A DNA stretch of 15,042 bases, taken from the NCBI GenBank assembly GCA_902496275.1, contig CABVAC010000049.1:1-15042 (forward strand). Reading direction: 5' to 3'. Below, in pieces: positions 5,494-13,083 of this stretch. The position numbers and the translations under genes are program-made. Origin of the DNA: an uncultured Collinsella sp. (lineage in GTDB: Bacteria; Actinomycetota; Coriobacteriia; Coriobacteriales; Coriobacteriaceae). Under the pieces are notes generated by a model, which was not told the origin of the DNA, ran no database searches, and saw only the letters and a program-made list of their open reading frames with translations. Position 1 is the stretch's first letter. Each line of letters starts with the position of its first letter.

Positions 5494-6354
5494 TTACTCC
5501 TCTGCCTTGGCAGCATCCCAGAGGTCGTTGAGGCCGTGGGTCGAAAGCTCGGCAAGATCAACATGGGCATCGGCCGCCATCTGCTCCATCGCAGCCCAGC
5601 GACGGCGAAACTTGGCCGTGCTCGCGCGCAGGGCGCTCTCGGCATCGATACCCTCTTTGCGTGCAACGTTGACCAGGGCAAAGAGCAGGTCGCCAAACTC
5701 CATCTCGCGCTCGGGCGAGCCGGGCTCCTCGGCCTCAAACTCGGCACGCTCCTCGGCGACCTCGTCCCACACATCCTGGACCGTCTCCCACTCAAAGCCC
5801 ACGGCAGCCGCCTTGCGCGACACCTTCTGGGCCTGCATCAGCGCCGGCAGATGCGTGGGCACGCCGTCGAGCAGGCCCTCGGGTGCAGCCTCGCCTGCTG
5901 CCACGGCCTTGTCCTTGGCAGCCTTCTCGGCAAGTTTGACCTCATCCCAAATCTTGAGCACCTCGTCGGAGCTATCGGCATCTGCATCGCCAAACACATG
6001 CGGATGGCGTCGGATGAGCTTGGCGTCGATATCGCGCGCCACGTCGGCCAGCGTAAACTCGCCGGCGTCCGCCGCGATCTGCGCATGCAGCACTACCTGC
6101 ATGAGCACGTCGCCCAGCTCCTCGCGCAGATGCGTGGCATCACCGGCCTCGATGCAATCGAGCGCCTCGTAGGCTTCCTCGATCATGTTCTTGCCGATGC
6201 TACGGTGCGTCTGCTCGCGATCCCACGGGCAGCCATCGGGCTGACGCAGACGCCAGATGGTCTGCACCAGATGCTGCAGCTCGGCCGACGCGTCGACCAG
6301 CGTGGACAGGTCGCGCGAACCCTCGGCATTTTGATGAGCCATATGCTCGGGCAT
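5494..6354 (-). CDS. mazG: Nucleoside triphosphate pyrophosphohydrolase MazG
   Basis: A 286-residue, two-domain MazG, close in size to the E. coli enzyme (263). Domain 1 (about 25-120) has GCPWDREQTHRS (41-52), the metal motif EEAYE (59-63) and ELGD (79-82). Domain 2 (about 170-260) has EVAEE (198-202) and EFGDLLFALVNVAR (219-232). The family hydrolyses NTPs to NMP and pyrophosphate, cleaning abnormal nucleotides and affecting ppGpp levels. The start at 6352-6354 is chosen because GGAGGAGGA lies upstream at good spacing, overlapping the end of the phosphodiesterase gene. Only two bases separate that stop from this start, so translation is probably coupled. A second ATG 12 bases in is possible. 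Confidence 0.96.
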   Translation of the reverse strand: MPEHMAHQNAEGSRDLSTLVDASAELQHLVQTIWRLRQPDGCPWDREQTHRSIGKNMIEEAYEALDCIEAGDATHLREELGDVLMQVVLHAQIAADAGEFTLADVARDIDAKLIRRHPHVFGDADADSSDEVLKIWDEVKLAEKAAKDKAVAAGEAAPEGLLDGVPTHLPALMQAQKVSRKAAAVGFEWETVQDVWDEVAEERAEFEAEEPGSPEREMEFGDLLFALVNVARKEGIDAESALRASTAKFRRRWAAMEQMAADAHVDLAELSTHGLNDLWDAAKAEE

Positions 6355-6356
6355 GG

Positions 6357-6905
6357 TTAGTCCTCCTCCATGATCACGTGGCAGAACGCGCCGCCCTCGT
6401 AGATACCGTAGCTGTGCGAGCCGTCCTTGGGAATGCTCACGCTGCCGGGGTTGAAGAGCCACAGGCCCGGGTGCGCGGTGCTTTCCTCGTTAACCTTTAT
6501 GTGCGTGTGGCCGTAGACGAGCGCGGAGCCCTCGGGAAGCGCAGGCGCGTGGTCGATGCTGTTGTGCATGCCGGCGCCAAAAACATGGCCGTGCGTCAGG
6601 AACAGCTCGCGGCCGGTCTCGTCGAACAGCGTGGCGTAGTCCGCCATGACGGGAAAGTCGAGGACCATCTGGTCGACCTCGGCGTCACAGTTGCCGCGCA
6701 CCGCGATGATGCGGTCAGCCAGGGCGTTGAGCAGCGGGATCACGCGCTTGGGGGCGTAGTCGCGCGGCAGGTCGTTGCGCGGACCGTGATAAAGCAGGTC
6801 GCCCAGCAGGACGATGCGGTCGGGCTGCTCGGACTCGATGGCGGCGCAGAGGCGCTCGGTCCAATATGCCGATCCGTGGATGTCGGAAGCGATGAGATAT
6901 TTCAT
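6357..6905 (-). CDS. yfcE: YfcE-type metallophosphodiesterase
   Basis: A 182-residue calcineurin-like phosphoesterase, nearly the length of E. coli YfcE (184). All metal-binding blocks are visible: SDIH (7-10), GDLLYHGPR (35-43), GNCD (71-74), LTHGH (103-107) and YGHTH (131-135). NPGS (152-155) is also typical. YfcE hydrolyses artificial phosphodiesters with Mn or Fe; its natural substrate is unknown. The start at 6903-6905 follows AAAGGA at six bases. The gene lies 58 bases after the LarC-like gene and two bases before mazG, so all three probably form one operon. Confidence 0.94.
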   Translation of the reverse strand: MKYLIASDIHGSAYWTERLCAAIESEQPDRIVLLGDLLYHGPRNDLPRDYAPKRVIPLLNALADRIIAVRGNCDAEVDQMVLDFPVMADYATLFDETGRELFLTHGHVFGAGMHNSIDHAPALPEGSALVYGHTHIKVNEESTAHPGLWLFNPGSVSIPKDGSHSYGIYEGGAFCHVIMEED

Positions 6906-6963
6906 GGGGAGTCCTTTCGGAGTGGGGTTGATGTGGCCGGGCGCGTCGCGTCGCTCGGCCGTG

Positions 6964-7449
6964 TTACTCAAATCGCAGTGCCGTACTCTGGGCCGCCCGC
7001 ATCACGCGTTGGAGCGGCACGTTGTGCTCACGGGCAAAACGGGCGCAGTCCTCGTACTCGGGCGCTGCACGCTCGCTGCCGTCGGGCAGGGTGGCCACTT
7101 TAACGGACACCTCGCCCCAAGGCGTCGTTACCTGCTCGAATCGGCGTGGCAGGCAAACGCGTTCCATCACCTGGCGACGAATGCCGTTGGTCGTGGTCTC
7201 CAAAAAGATAATCGTCTGCAGGCGCTCGATATCCTCGTGGGCGCAGATTACCTGCAGCTGCCAGCCGGGGCGGCCTTTTTTGCAATAGAGGGGCAGCCAA
7301 TGCACCTCGCGCGCGCCGGCCTCGCGCAGGCGGTCGGCGGCATAGGCGAGCACCTCGGGCGATGCGTCGTCGATGTCGCATTCCAGCTTGACGATGGTTT
7401 CGGGCGCATCGGTCTCGCGGGACAGCGGAGATGTACTTCCACGTTGCAT
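6964..7449 (-). CDS. larC: Stand-alone LarC C-terminal domain (nickel-pincer cofactor protein family)
   Basis: A 161-residue protein matching only the C-terminal half of LarC (about 400 residues in full). Family blocks are ECDIDDASPEVL (23-34), CKKGRPG (56-62, usually MKKNRPG), ETTTNGIRR (84-92) and APEYEDC (129-135). LarC inserts nickel into the pyridinium dithiocarboxylate cofactor of lactate racemase and related enzymes. The N-terminal half, normally needed as well, is not encoded in the 415 bases upstream, and no larA, larB or larE is in the window. AAAGGAG lies nine bases before the ATG at 7447-7449. It is either a split LarC partner or a repurposed domain. Neighbours (phosphodiesterase, mazG) give no nickel link. 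Confidence 0.82.
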   Translation of the reverse strand: MQRGSTSPLSRETDAPETIVKLECDIDDASPEVLAYAADRLREAGAREVHWLPLYCKKGRPGWQLQVICAHEDIERLQTIIFLETTTNGIRRQVMERVCLPRRFEQVTTPWGEVSVKVATLPDGSERAAPEYEDCARFAREHNVPLQRVMRAAQSTALRFE

Positions 7450-7584
7450 ACGGTCCGGCTCCTTTCCGCACGGGCTCGTTTTATTCACCCAAACGCTAGC
7501 ACATAGCGGGCGGCGCAAGTGTGGCGGCGCGCGATGAGCGCGATTTTCCTTGTCCGCAAGAAATCGACGCTCCACCGCCCCATC

Positions 7585-7655
7585 CAAACATGTACACCAG
7601 CCTCCAAACATGTCATTTTTTGCAGCTTTTGGAGGCTGATGTACATGATTTGGAG
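7585..7655. repeat. Palindromic intergenic repeat, family 1, copy 1
   Basis: A 71-base unit matching 11882-11952 at 66 of 71 positions without gaps. The arms CATGTACACCAGCCTCCAAA (7589-7608) and 7628-7647 pair except for one mismatch, enclosing a loop with six T residues. CCAAACATGT occurs twice, at 7584-7593 and 7604-7613. Confidence 0.92.
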
Positions 7656-7814
7656 TAGAGCCGCACCCATGTGGGTCCGTGACCGTGGGCAATGCGCTTC
7701 AAAGTTCGCCATGCACAACAATTTTGAACATTTTACGCAGTTCATCGGCTAAAAAATTACCATCAGGAAACTCATCCCGTCGCAAGTGCTACCCTAGTTG
7801 CATTTGGCTAACTA

Positions 7815-7847
7815 AGCGACTGCCGAGCAGCCCGCGCGGCAGTCGCT
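7815..7847 (+). promoter_or_regulatory. Perfect 11-bp hairpin in the ABC exporter leader
   Basis: AGCGACTGCCG (7815-7825) pairs perfectly with CGGCAGTCGCT (7837-7847) around an 11-base loop. It ends eight bases before the GGAGG ribosome binding site. No T tract follows, so it is more likely an operator or an mRNA leader structure than a terminator. Confidence 0.5.
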
Positions 7848-7864
7848 ACGGCATCGGAGGTTTC

Positions 7865-10800
7865 ATGTTCGAGAAGCGGCTCTTCTCCCTTGTTCCGCAG
7901 GCAACGCCCTACATTGTGGCAAGCGTCCTGTTTAAGTGGATTGCGCTCATGGCAAACATCACCGTGATGTGGGTGCTAGCGCGCATCTTGGGCGGCGTTT
8001 TCACCGGCGGCCTCCCTACCGCGCTCGCCGTCGAGGCGCTCACGCAGGCCGCCCTGCCGCTCGCCGCAGCCATCATCGTGCGTGCCGCTTCCATCTATCT
8101 GGCCCAGCGCTCCGGCGACAAGGCCGCCTTCGAGGCCGTCCGCCGCGTGCGCTCGCTCGTGTACGACAAACTCACCGCGCTCGGCCCCTCCTATACCGAG
8201 ACCGTCCCCACCGCCGAGGCCGTGCAGACCAGCGTCGAGGGCGCCACGCAGCTCCAAGTGCACTTTGGTGGCTACCTGCCGCAGCTCTTTTTTTCTGCCT
8301 TGGCACCCATCACGCTGTTCGTGCTGCTCGCAGGCCAAGCGGGACTTCCCGCCGCGCTGCTGCTCGCGTGCGTTCCGGTCATCCCCGTCTCCATCATGAT
8401 GGTCATGCGCAACGCCAAAAAGATTGGTTCCGAGTACTGGGGCAGCTACGTCGACCTGGGCGGTATGTTCCTGGAGGCCGTCCAAGGCCTCACCACCCTT
8501 AAGGTGTACCAGGCCGATCGCGACTGGCACAAACGCATCAATGCCGAGTCCGAGCGCTTTCGCGTGGCTACCATGCGCCTGCTGGTAATGCAGCTGCGCT
8601 CCATCTGCGTAATGGACCTGGTCGTCTATATGGGTGCCGCGCTCGGTATTATCGTGGCGGTGGTGCAGCTCGCCAGCGGCAAGGTCGGCTTTGAAGCCGC
8701 CTTCCTCATCGTCTTTTTGTCGCAGGAGTTCTTTTTGCCCATGCGACGCTTGGGTTCGCTGTTTCACACGGCCATGAACGGCATGGCGGCCTCACGCCGC
8801 ATGTTTGGCATCCTGGATACACCCGAGCCCGAGCGCGGCGACGTTGAGCTTGACGGCCGCGGTGATATCGAGCTTTCCGACGTGAGCTATGCCTACGGCA
8901 ACCGCACCGTGCTGGATCAAGCCCGCGCCACCATCGCACGCGGCTCACTTGTGGCACTCGTTGGCGAGAGCGGCGGCGGCAAGTCAACGCTCGCGGGCAT
9001 TATCTCGGGCCGCAAGGAGGCCTACCGCGGCAGCGTGCGCATTGGCGGTGTTGAGTTGCGCGATGCCACGGCCGCCTCGCTCATGCGTGCCGTCACGCTG
9101 GTACCCACCAACGGTTACCTGTTTGCCGGTACCCTGCGCGACAACCTGCTGCTCGCCCAGCCCAACGCCACCGATGCCGAGCTTTTGCACGCGCTCGACC
9201 GCACGCGCGTGGCGGCCTTTGTGCAGGCCAACGGCGGGCTCGACATGGTGATTAACGAGGGCGGCACCAACCTTTCGGGCGGTCAGCGCCAGCGCGTGTG
9301 CATGGCCCGCGCCCTGCTGCACGACTCCCCCATCTATGTGTTTGACGAGGCCACGAGCAACGTCGACGCCGCGAGCGAAGCCGCGATTGGCGAGGTCATC
9401 GCATCGCTTGTCGGCGAGCACACCGTGATCGTGGTGGCGCATCGCCTGTCAACGATTGTGAACGCCGACCAGATTCTGGTGCTGAAGCGCGGTCGCATTG
9501 CCGAGCGCGGCACCCATGACGAGCTCCTGTCGGACGCGGGCGTCTATGCACGCATGTGGAATAGCCAGAAACAGCTCTCGGCATATGCATATGCCGACGA
9601 TGAGGGCGCTGAAGATATGAGCGCGAACGCCGAGGATGCGGTTGAGAATGCCGACGATGCCGGCACGGCTGTCGGAGCGTCTCCCACCGCGGTATCGGCT
9701 GCCAAGCCCGCCCGTCGCTCGGCACCGTCCATCATGTGGCGCATGATGGGACTCGTGCGCCCGCTTGCCGGCTGGCTTGCTCTGGCCGTCGCGCTGGGCA
9801 GCATTGGCATGCTTACCGCCGCGTTTGTTCCGACGTTTGGCGCCTTTGGCCTTATGGCCGCCCTGGGCCACAACGCCCTGGGGTTTGGCCTTGTCGCGGC
9901 ATGCGTGGCCTGCGCCGTCTGCGGCATCGCACGCGGGCCGCTCCATTACGGTGAGCAGCTCTGCAACCACTACATCGCGTTCCGCCTGCTCGCACACGTC
10001 CGCGACCTGGTCTTTGGCGCCCTGCGCCAGCTGGCTCCCGCCAAGCTCGAGGGCCGCGGCAAGGGCGAGCTCGTGAGCCTCGTCACCTCGGATATCGAGC
10101 TGCTCGAGGTGTTCTACGCACACACCATCTCGCCTATCGCCATCGCCTTGGTCTGCACCGTCGTATTCGAGGCCTTTTTGCTGGCTGTGAGCCCCGAGCT
10201 CGCAGGTATCGCACTGGCGAGCTACCTATGCCTGGGCGTGCTGCTGCCGCTGGTTTCGTCTAAGGCATGTGGCGCCGCCGGCCGACAGAGCCGCGAGGGC
10301 GCAGGCAAGCTGGGCGCCTATGTTCTCGATAGCTTGCGCGGAGCAGGCGAGACCATCCAATTTGCCGGCGGCAGCGATCGCAGCCACACGCTGAGCAAGC
10401 TAACCGATCAGGTCGGTGCCGTCGACGCCCGCCTCAAGCGCCGCCAAGCCGCGAGCGAGGCAGTGGCCGACGCGCTCATTCTTATCGCCAACCTGACGAT
10501 GCTCGGGCGCGCGCTGCAGTTGGTGGCCGCAGGTGCGATCGATATGGCCGCTGCGTTTGTCGCCGTCTTTACCTTTGTTTCGTCTTTTGGATCGGTGATG
10601 GCCGTGAGCCGTCTGGGCGCCTCCCTGCAAGAGACGCTCGCCTCGGGCGCGCGCGTGCTCGACCTGCTCGACGAGCAACCTCAGTGTGCCGAAGTCACCA
10701 ATGGCCAAGATGTCGACTTTGCCGGCGCGGCAGCCGAGCACGTGCGCTTTAGCTATGCGGGAGGACATGGCGCGAACTCTGCGGGCGATGCAGGCGCAGT

Positions 10801-11416
10801 AGCCGCCGGACTTATTCTCGACGACGTGACCTGCACTTTTGAACCCGGCACCATGACCTGCATCACGGGACGTTCGGGATCGGGCAAGTCGACGCTGCTC
10901 AAGCTGCTCATGCGCTTTTGGGACCCCACCGACGGCACCATCGCGGTAAGCGATGTCGACGCCCGCCGTATCAACACGGCGAGCTTGCGCGACAACGAGG
11001 CTTACATGACGCAGGACACGCATCTGTTCTGCGGAACCGTACGCGAGAACCTGCTGGTCGCACGCGCCGACGCCACCGACGCCGAGCTGCTCGATGCCTG
11101 CCGCTCCGCTTCGCTCACCGCCCTCATCGACCGCCTGCCGCAAGGCCTCGACACACCGGTTGCCGAGCTGGGCGACTCGCTGTCGGGCGGTGAGCGCCAG
11201 CGCATCGGACTTGCACGCATCTTCCTCAACGACGCGCCTTTCATTTTGCTCGACGAGCCCACCAGCGCCCTCGACGCACTCAACGAGGCGTCCGTGATGA
11301 AGGCCGTCGACGAGCTCAAGCGCCGCGGCAAGACTATCGTGCTCGTCAGTCACCGCGACAGCACCTGCGCTTTTGCCGACTGCTCACTTTCGGTCGAACA
11401 CGGGAGGCTGAGCTAA
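7865..11416 (+). CDS. Fused CydDC-like ABC exporter, two TMD-NBD halves in one chain
   Basis: A 1183-residue membrane protein with two complete ABC exporter halves. Half 1 has a membrane domain (about 10-330), Walker A GESGGGKST (367-375), signature LSGGQ (470-474), Walker B IYVFDE (490-495) and H-loop His526. An acidic Ala/Asp-rich linker (about 575-620) follows. Half 2 has a membrane domain (about 620-900), Walker A GRSGSGKST (1002-1010), LSGGE (1106-1110), Walker B FILLDE (1126-1131) and His1163. Both ATP sites look intact. Half 1 resembles CydD; half 2 has the CydC-like blocks RGPLHYGEQL and FRLLAHVRD. CydDC transports thiols or haem-related compounds and supports cytochrome bd assembly; no cydAB is in this window. 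The start ATG at 7865 follows GGAGG; the frame is open further upstream without support. The substrate is not proven. Confidence 0.88.
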   Translation: MFEKRLFSLVPQATPYIVASVLFKWIALMANITVMWVLARILGGVFTGGLPTALAVEALTQAALPLAAAIIVRAASIYLAQRSGDKAAFEAVRRVRSLVYDKLTALGPSYTETVPTAEAVQTSVEGATQLQVHFGGYLPQLFFSALAPITLFVLLAGQAGLPAALLLACVPVIPVSIMMVMRNAKKIGSEYWGSYVDLGGMFLEAVQGLTTLKVYQADRDWHKRINAESERFRVATMRLLVMQLRSICVMDLVVYMGAALGIIVAVVQLASGKVGFEAAFLIVFLSQEFFLPMRRLGSLFHTAMNGMAASRRMFGILDTPEPERGDVELDGRGDIELSDVSYAYGNRTVLDQARATIARGSLVALVGESGGGKSTLAGIISGRKEAYRGSVRIGGVELRDATAASLMRAVTLVPTNGYLFAGTLRDNLLLAQPNATDAELLHALDRTRVAAFVQANGGLDMVINEGGTNLSGGQRQRVCMARALLHDSPIYVFDEATSNVDAASEAAIGEVIASLVGEHTVIVVAHRLSTIVNADQILVLKRGRIAERGTHDELLSDAGVYARMWNSQKQLSAYAYADDEGAEDMSANAEDAVENADDAGTAVGASPTAVSAAKPARRSAPSIMWRMMGLVRPLAGWLALAVALGSIGMLTAAFVPTFGAFGLMAALGHNALGFGLVAACVACAVCGIARGPLHYGEQLCNHYIAFRLLAHVRDLVFGALRQLAPAKLEGRGKGELVSLVTSDIELLEVFYAHTISPIAIALVCTVVFEAFLLAVSPELAGIALASYLCLGVLLPLVSSKACGAAGRQSREGAGKLGAYVLDSLRGAGETIQFAGGSDRSHTLSKLTDQVGAVDARLKRRQAASEAVADALILIANLTMLGRALQLVAAGAIDMAAAFVAVFTFVSSFGSVMAVSRLGASLQETLASGARVLDLLDEQPQCAEVTNGQDVDFAGAAAEHVRFSYAGGHGANSAGDAGAVAAGLILDDVTCTFEPGTMTCITGRSGSGKSTLLKLLMRFWDPTDGTIAVSDVDARRINTASLRDNEAYMTQDTHLFCGTVRENLLVARADATDAELLDACRSASLTALIDRLPQGLDTPVAELGDSLSGGERQRIGLARIFLNDAPFILLDEPTSALDALNEASVMKAVDELKRRGKTIVLVSHRDSTCAFADCSLSVEHGRLS

Positions 11417-11838
11417 TGGCGCGCGCGGTCGACACACCGGAGCTAGTACGCAAACGTGAGCGCGAGGCCCAAATGGTGTCGCAAATGATTGCGCTGTGGT
11501 GCCGTGGGCATCATGGCGGCGGGCATGCGGGCGAGCAGGCTGCCAGCGGCGATGCACCCGAGCGCGTGAAGCTCGGATTCCGGGCCATCACCCTCTGTCC
11601 CGAATGCGCCGAGCTGCAGAAATACGCCGTCGCACGCATTGAGCACTGCCCGCACATGGGCACCAAGACATTTTGCTCGGCCTGTCCTTCGCATTGTTAC
11701 CGGCCTGCCATGCGCGAGAAGATCCGCGAGGTCATGCGCTGGTCGGGACCGCGTATGATCCGCTATCGCCCCATCACCGCCGTACGGCACGCAATGGTAA
11801 CGGTGCAGGCCAAACGCGCGGCGGCACGAAGCAAGTAA
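11416..11838 (+). CDS. ygbA: YgbA-type 'nitrous oxide-stimulated promoter' family protein
   Basis: A 140-residue, cysteine-rich protein matching the YgbA family by its blocks: LWCRGHH (27-33), LCPECAEL (60-67), C78, CSACPSHCYRP (87-97), REKIREVMRWSGPRM (100-114) and the ending RYRPITAVRH (116-125). Cys61, 64, 78, 87, 90 and 94 could bind a metal or an iron-sulfur cluster. In E. coli ygbA is controlled by the nitric-oxide sensor NsrR, and the family is linked to nitrosative-stress tolerance. The ATG overlaps the exporter stop codon (TAATG), so translation is coupled. Residues 35-50 are a Gly/Ala-rich insertion. The pairing suggests a joint role in redox or nitric-oxide defence. Confidence 0.88.
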   Translation: MARAVDTPELVRKREREAQMVSQMIALWCRGHHGGGHAGEQAASGDAPERVKLGFRAITLCPECAELQKYAVARIEHCPHMGTKTFCSACPSHCYRPAMREKIREVMRWSGPRMIRYRPITAVRHAMVTVQAKRAAARSK

Positions 11839-11881
11839 TCGCCGACGCCGGCACGCGCCTCCCCGCCCCTCGCCCTCGCCT

Positions 11882-11952
11882 CAAACATGTACATCAGCCT
11901 CCAAACATGTCATTTTTTGTCGGTTTTGGAGGCTGATGTACATGTTTTGGAG
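11882..11952. repeat. Palindromic intergenic repeat, family 1, copy 2
   Basis: The arms 11883-11905 and 11925-11947 are a perfect 23-bp inverted repeat with a 19-base loop containing six T residues. It lies 43 bases after the ygbA stop. It could stall or end transcription, but there is no T tract after the stem. Confidence 0.93.
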
Positions 11953-11965
11953 CCGGGCCGATGCC

Positions 11966-11990
11966 GCGCGACAAACCTCATGCGTCGCGC
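11966..11990. repeat. Small hairpin GCGCGAC/GTCGCGC
   Basis: A 7-bp perfect stem (11966-11972 with 11984-11990) with an 11-base loop, between the repeat and the PHP phosphatase gene. CTTTCC follows on the + strand, so terminator function for ygbA is possible but weak. Confidence 0.35.
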
Positions 11991-12085
11991 AGCCTTTCCA
12001 ATCGATTTCGACCCCCGGCGTGCCCGGCGCGTTGAGAGCTGCACCATTACAATGAAGCGGATTCGCTTGACGCAAAGGAGCCTCC

Positions 12086-12997
12086 ATGCCTGCTTGCCCG
12101 CTGGTCGATTGCCATACCCACACCTCGTTCTCGGACGGGCATGCCTCGTTTGAGGACAACGTTCGCGCCGCCGCTGCGGCCGGCTGCCGCGTCATGGTCT
12201 CGACCGACCATCTCACCCTGCCCGCCAGCATGGACGCCAACTGCGAAGTGCAGGTTACTGAGGGCGACCTGCCGGCACATCGTCTGGCTTTTGAGGATGC
12301 TCGCAAGCTTGCCGCGCAGATGGCGCCGGAGCTCAGCTTTATCTATGGCTTTGAATGCGATTGGTACGAGGGCTGCGAGCCTTTGGTTGAGCGCTGGTCC
12401 CAGGGCGCCGTCGTGCGCCTGGGCAGTGTGCATTGGATTGGCGACCCCGGCGATATCATGGCCGGTGCCGCGGGTACGGCGGGAACGGAAAACGTCGCTC
12501 GACCCGATACACCCGATTCCCTTTGCGGTTGGATCGATGACGACACCAACCTGCACGTTTGGGAAAACCTGGGGGTACGCGGCGTGTGGGAGCGCTACGT
12601 CGACGACTGGTGCCGCGCCTGCGAGAGCCCGCTCAACTTTGATGTAATGGCTCATCCCGACCTGGTCATGCGCTTTTCGAAGGAAGGCTTTGCACCCGAT
12701 TTTGACCCCGCGCCGTTCTGGGGGCAGATGGCAGAATGCGCACACGACACGGGTCGGCGCGTTGAGGTCTCGACTGCCGCGCCGCGCAAGGGGCTCGATG
12801 ACTACTACCCCGCGACCGGCCTTTTGCGCTGCTTCGCCCACGCCGAGGTACCCATCACCTTTGGCTCGGACGCGCACCGCGTCTGTGACATCTGCTGGAA
12901 TATCCGCGAGGCCCAGTCCCACGCCTACGACTGCGGTTATCGAACCTTCGACATCCCCCACCTCACCGGAGAATGGGAGCCCGCACCCCTCACCTAG
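12086..12997 (+). CDS. PHP-domain histidinol-phosphatase (HisJ/HisK type)
   Basis: A 303-residue PHP-family metallophosphatase. Metal-binding motifs are in order: DCHTHTSFSDG (8-18), STDH (39-42), Glu90 in GFECDW, His116 in SVHW, MAHPD (188-192) and FGSDAH (259-264). This fits the histidinol-phosphatases that remove phosphate from histidinol phosphate, the penultimate stage of histidine synthesis. A loop rich in Gly/Ala/Thr (about 120-150) replaces part of the usual domain. AAAGGAG lies six bases before the ATG. The gene is convergent with the his operon (hisE ends 160 bases away), so it is adjacent but transcribed separately. Other PHP phosphoesterases share the motifs; the neighbours favour the histidine role. 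Confidence 0.87.
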   Translation: MPACPLVDCHTHTSFSDGHASFEDNVRAAAAAGCRVMVSTDHLTLPASMDANCEVQVTEGDLPAHRLAFEDARKLAAQMAPELSFIYGFECDWYEGCEPLVERWSQGAVVRLGSVHWIGDPGDIMAGAAGTAGTENVARPDTPDSLCGWIDDDTNLHVWENLGVRGVWERYVDDWCRACESPLNFDVMAHPDLVMRFSKEGFAPDFDPAPFWGQMAECAHDTGRRVEVSTAAPRKGLDDYYPATGLLRCFAHAEVPITFGSDAHRVCDICWNIREAQSHAYDCGYRTFDIPHLTGEWEPAPLT

Positions 12998-13009
12998 CCA
13001 TCCCTTCAT

Positions 13010-13078
13010 AAGTTGCGGTGAAATAGTTCCTGTTTATAGCCCTAAGACCGTCAAACAAGAACTATTCCACCGCAACTT
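13010..13078. repeat. Palindromic intergenic repeat, family 2, copy 2
   Basis: The arms 13010-13037 and 13051-13078 pair at most of 28 positions around a 13-base loop. The outer ends AAGTTGCGGTG and CACCGCAACTT are exact complements. It matches the repeat at 1953-2020 in arms and in the CCTGTTTATA segment. It lies in the gap between convergent genes, 12 bases after the PHP phosphatase stop. Confidence 0.88.
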
Positions 13079-13083
13079 CCATT

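Larger units (their letters stand above)
7450..7864. other. 415-base divergent intergenic region
   Basis: This lies between the leftward LarC-like gene and the rightward ABC exporter. It must hold both promoters, but neither is clear. On the + strand TGCTACCCT (7788-7796) is an extended -10 candidate for the exporter. It contains palindromic repeat family 1 copy 1 (7585-7655) and a perfect 11-bp hairpin (7815-7847). GGCTAACTAA (7806-7815) resembles the eno promoter boxes. Short open frames here only read through the repeat and are not supported. Confidence 0.6.

Noticed and set aside
5536..6360. 274-codon open frame opposite mazG
   Set aside because: Antisense shadow of a gene with two clear MazG domains; no supporting start signal.
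7585..7655. CRISPR-like repeat or riboswitch
   Set aside because: Only two copies, 4.3 kb apart, with no regular spacers. The structure is a single hairpin that matches no riboswitch class I recognise.
7485..7745. 86-codon minus-strand frame in the divergent intergenic region
   Set aside because: It reads straight through the palindromic repeat, and a similar peptide appears at the other repeat copy only because the DNA is repeated. No ribosome binding site.
7976..8767. 263-codon open frame on the minus strand within the exporter; similar frames at 9449-10123 and 10400-11353
   Set aside because: All lie fully inside the exporter coding sequence, whose motifs are intact. The products are compositionally biased (Gly/His/Gln-rich) with no recognisable domain.
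12047..13009. 320-codon open frame opposite the PHP phosphatase
   Set aside because: The + strand gene has all PHP metal motifs and a good ribosome binding site. The antisense frame has neither.
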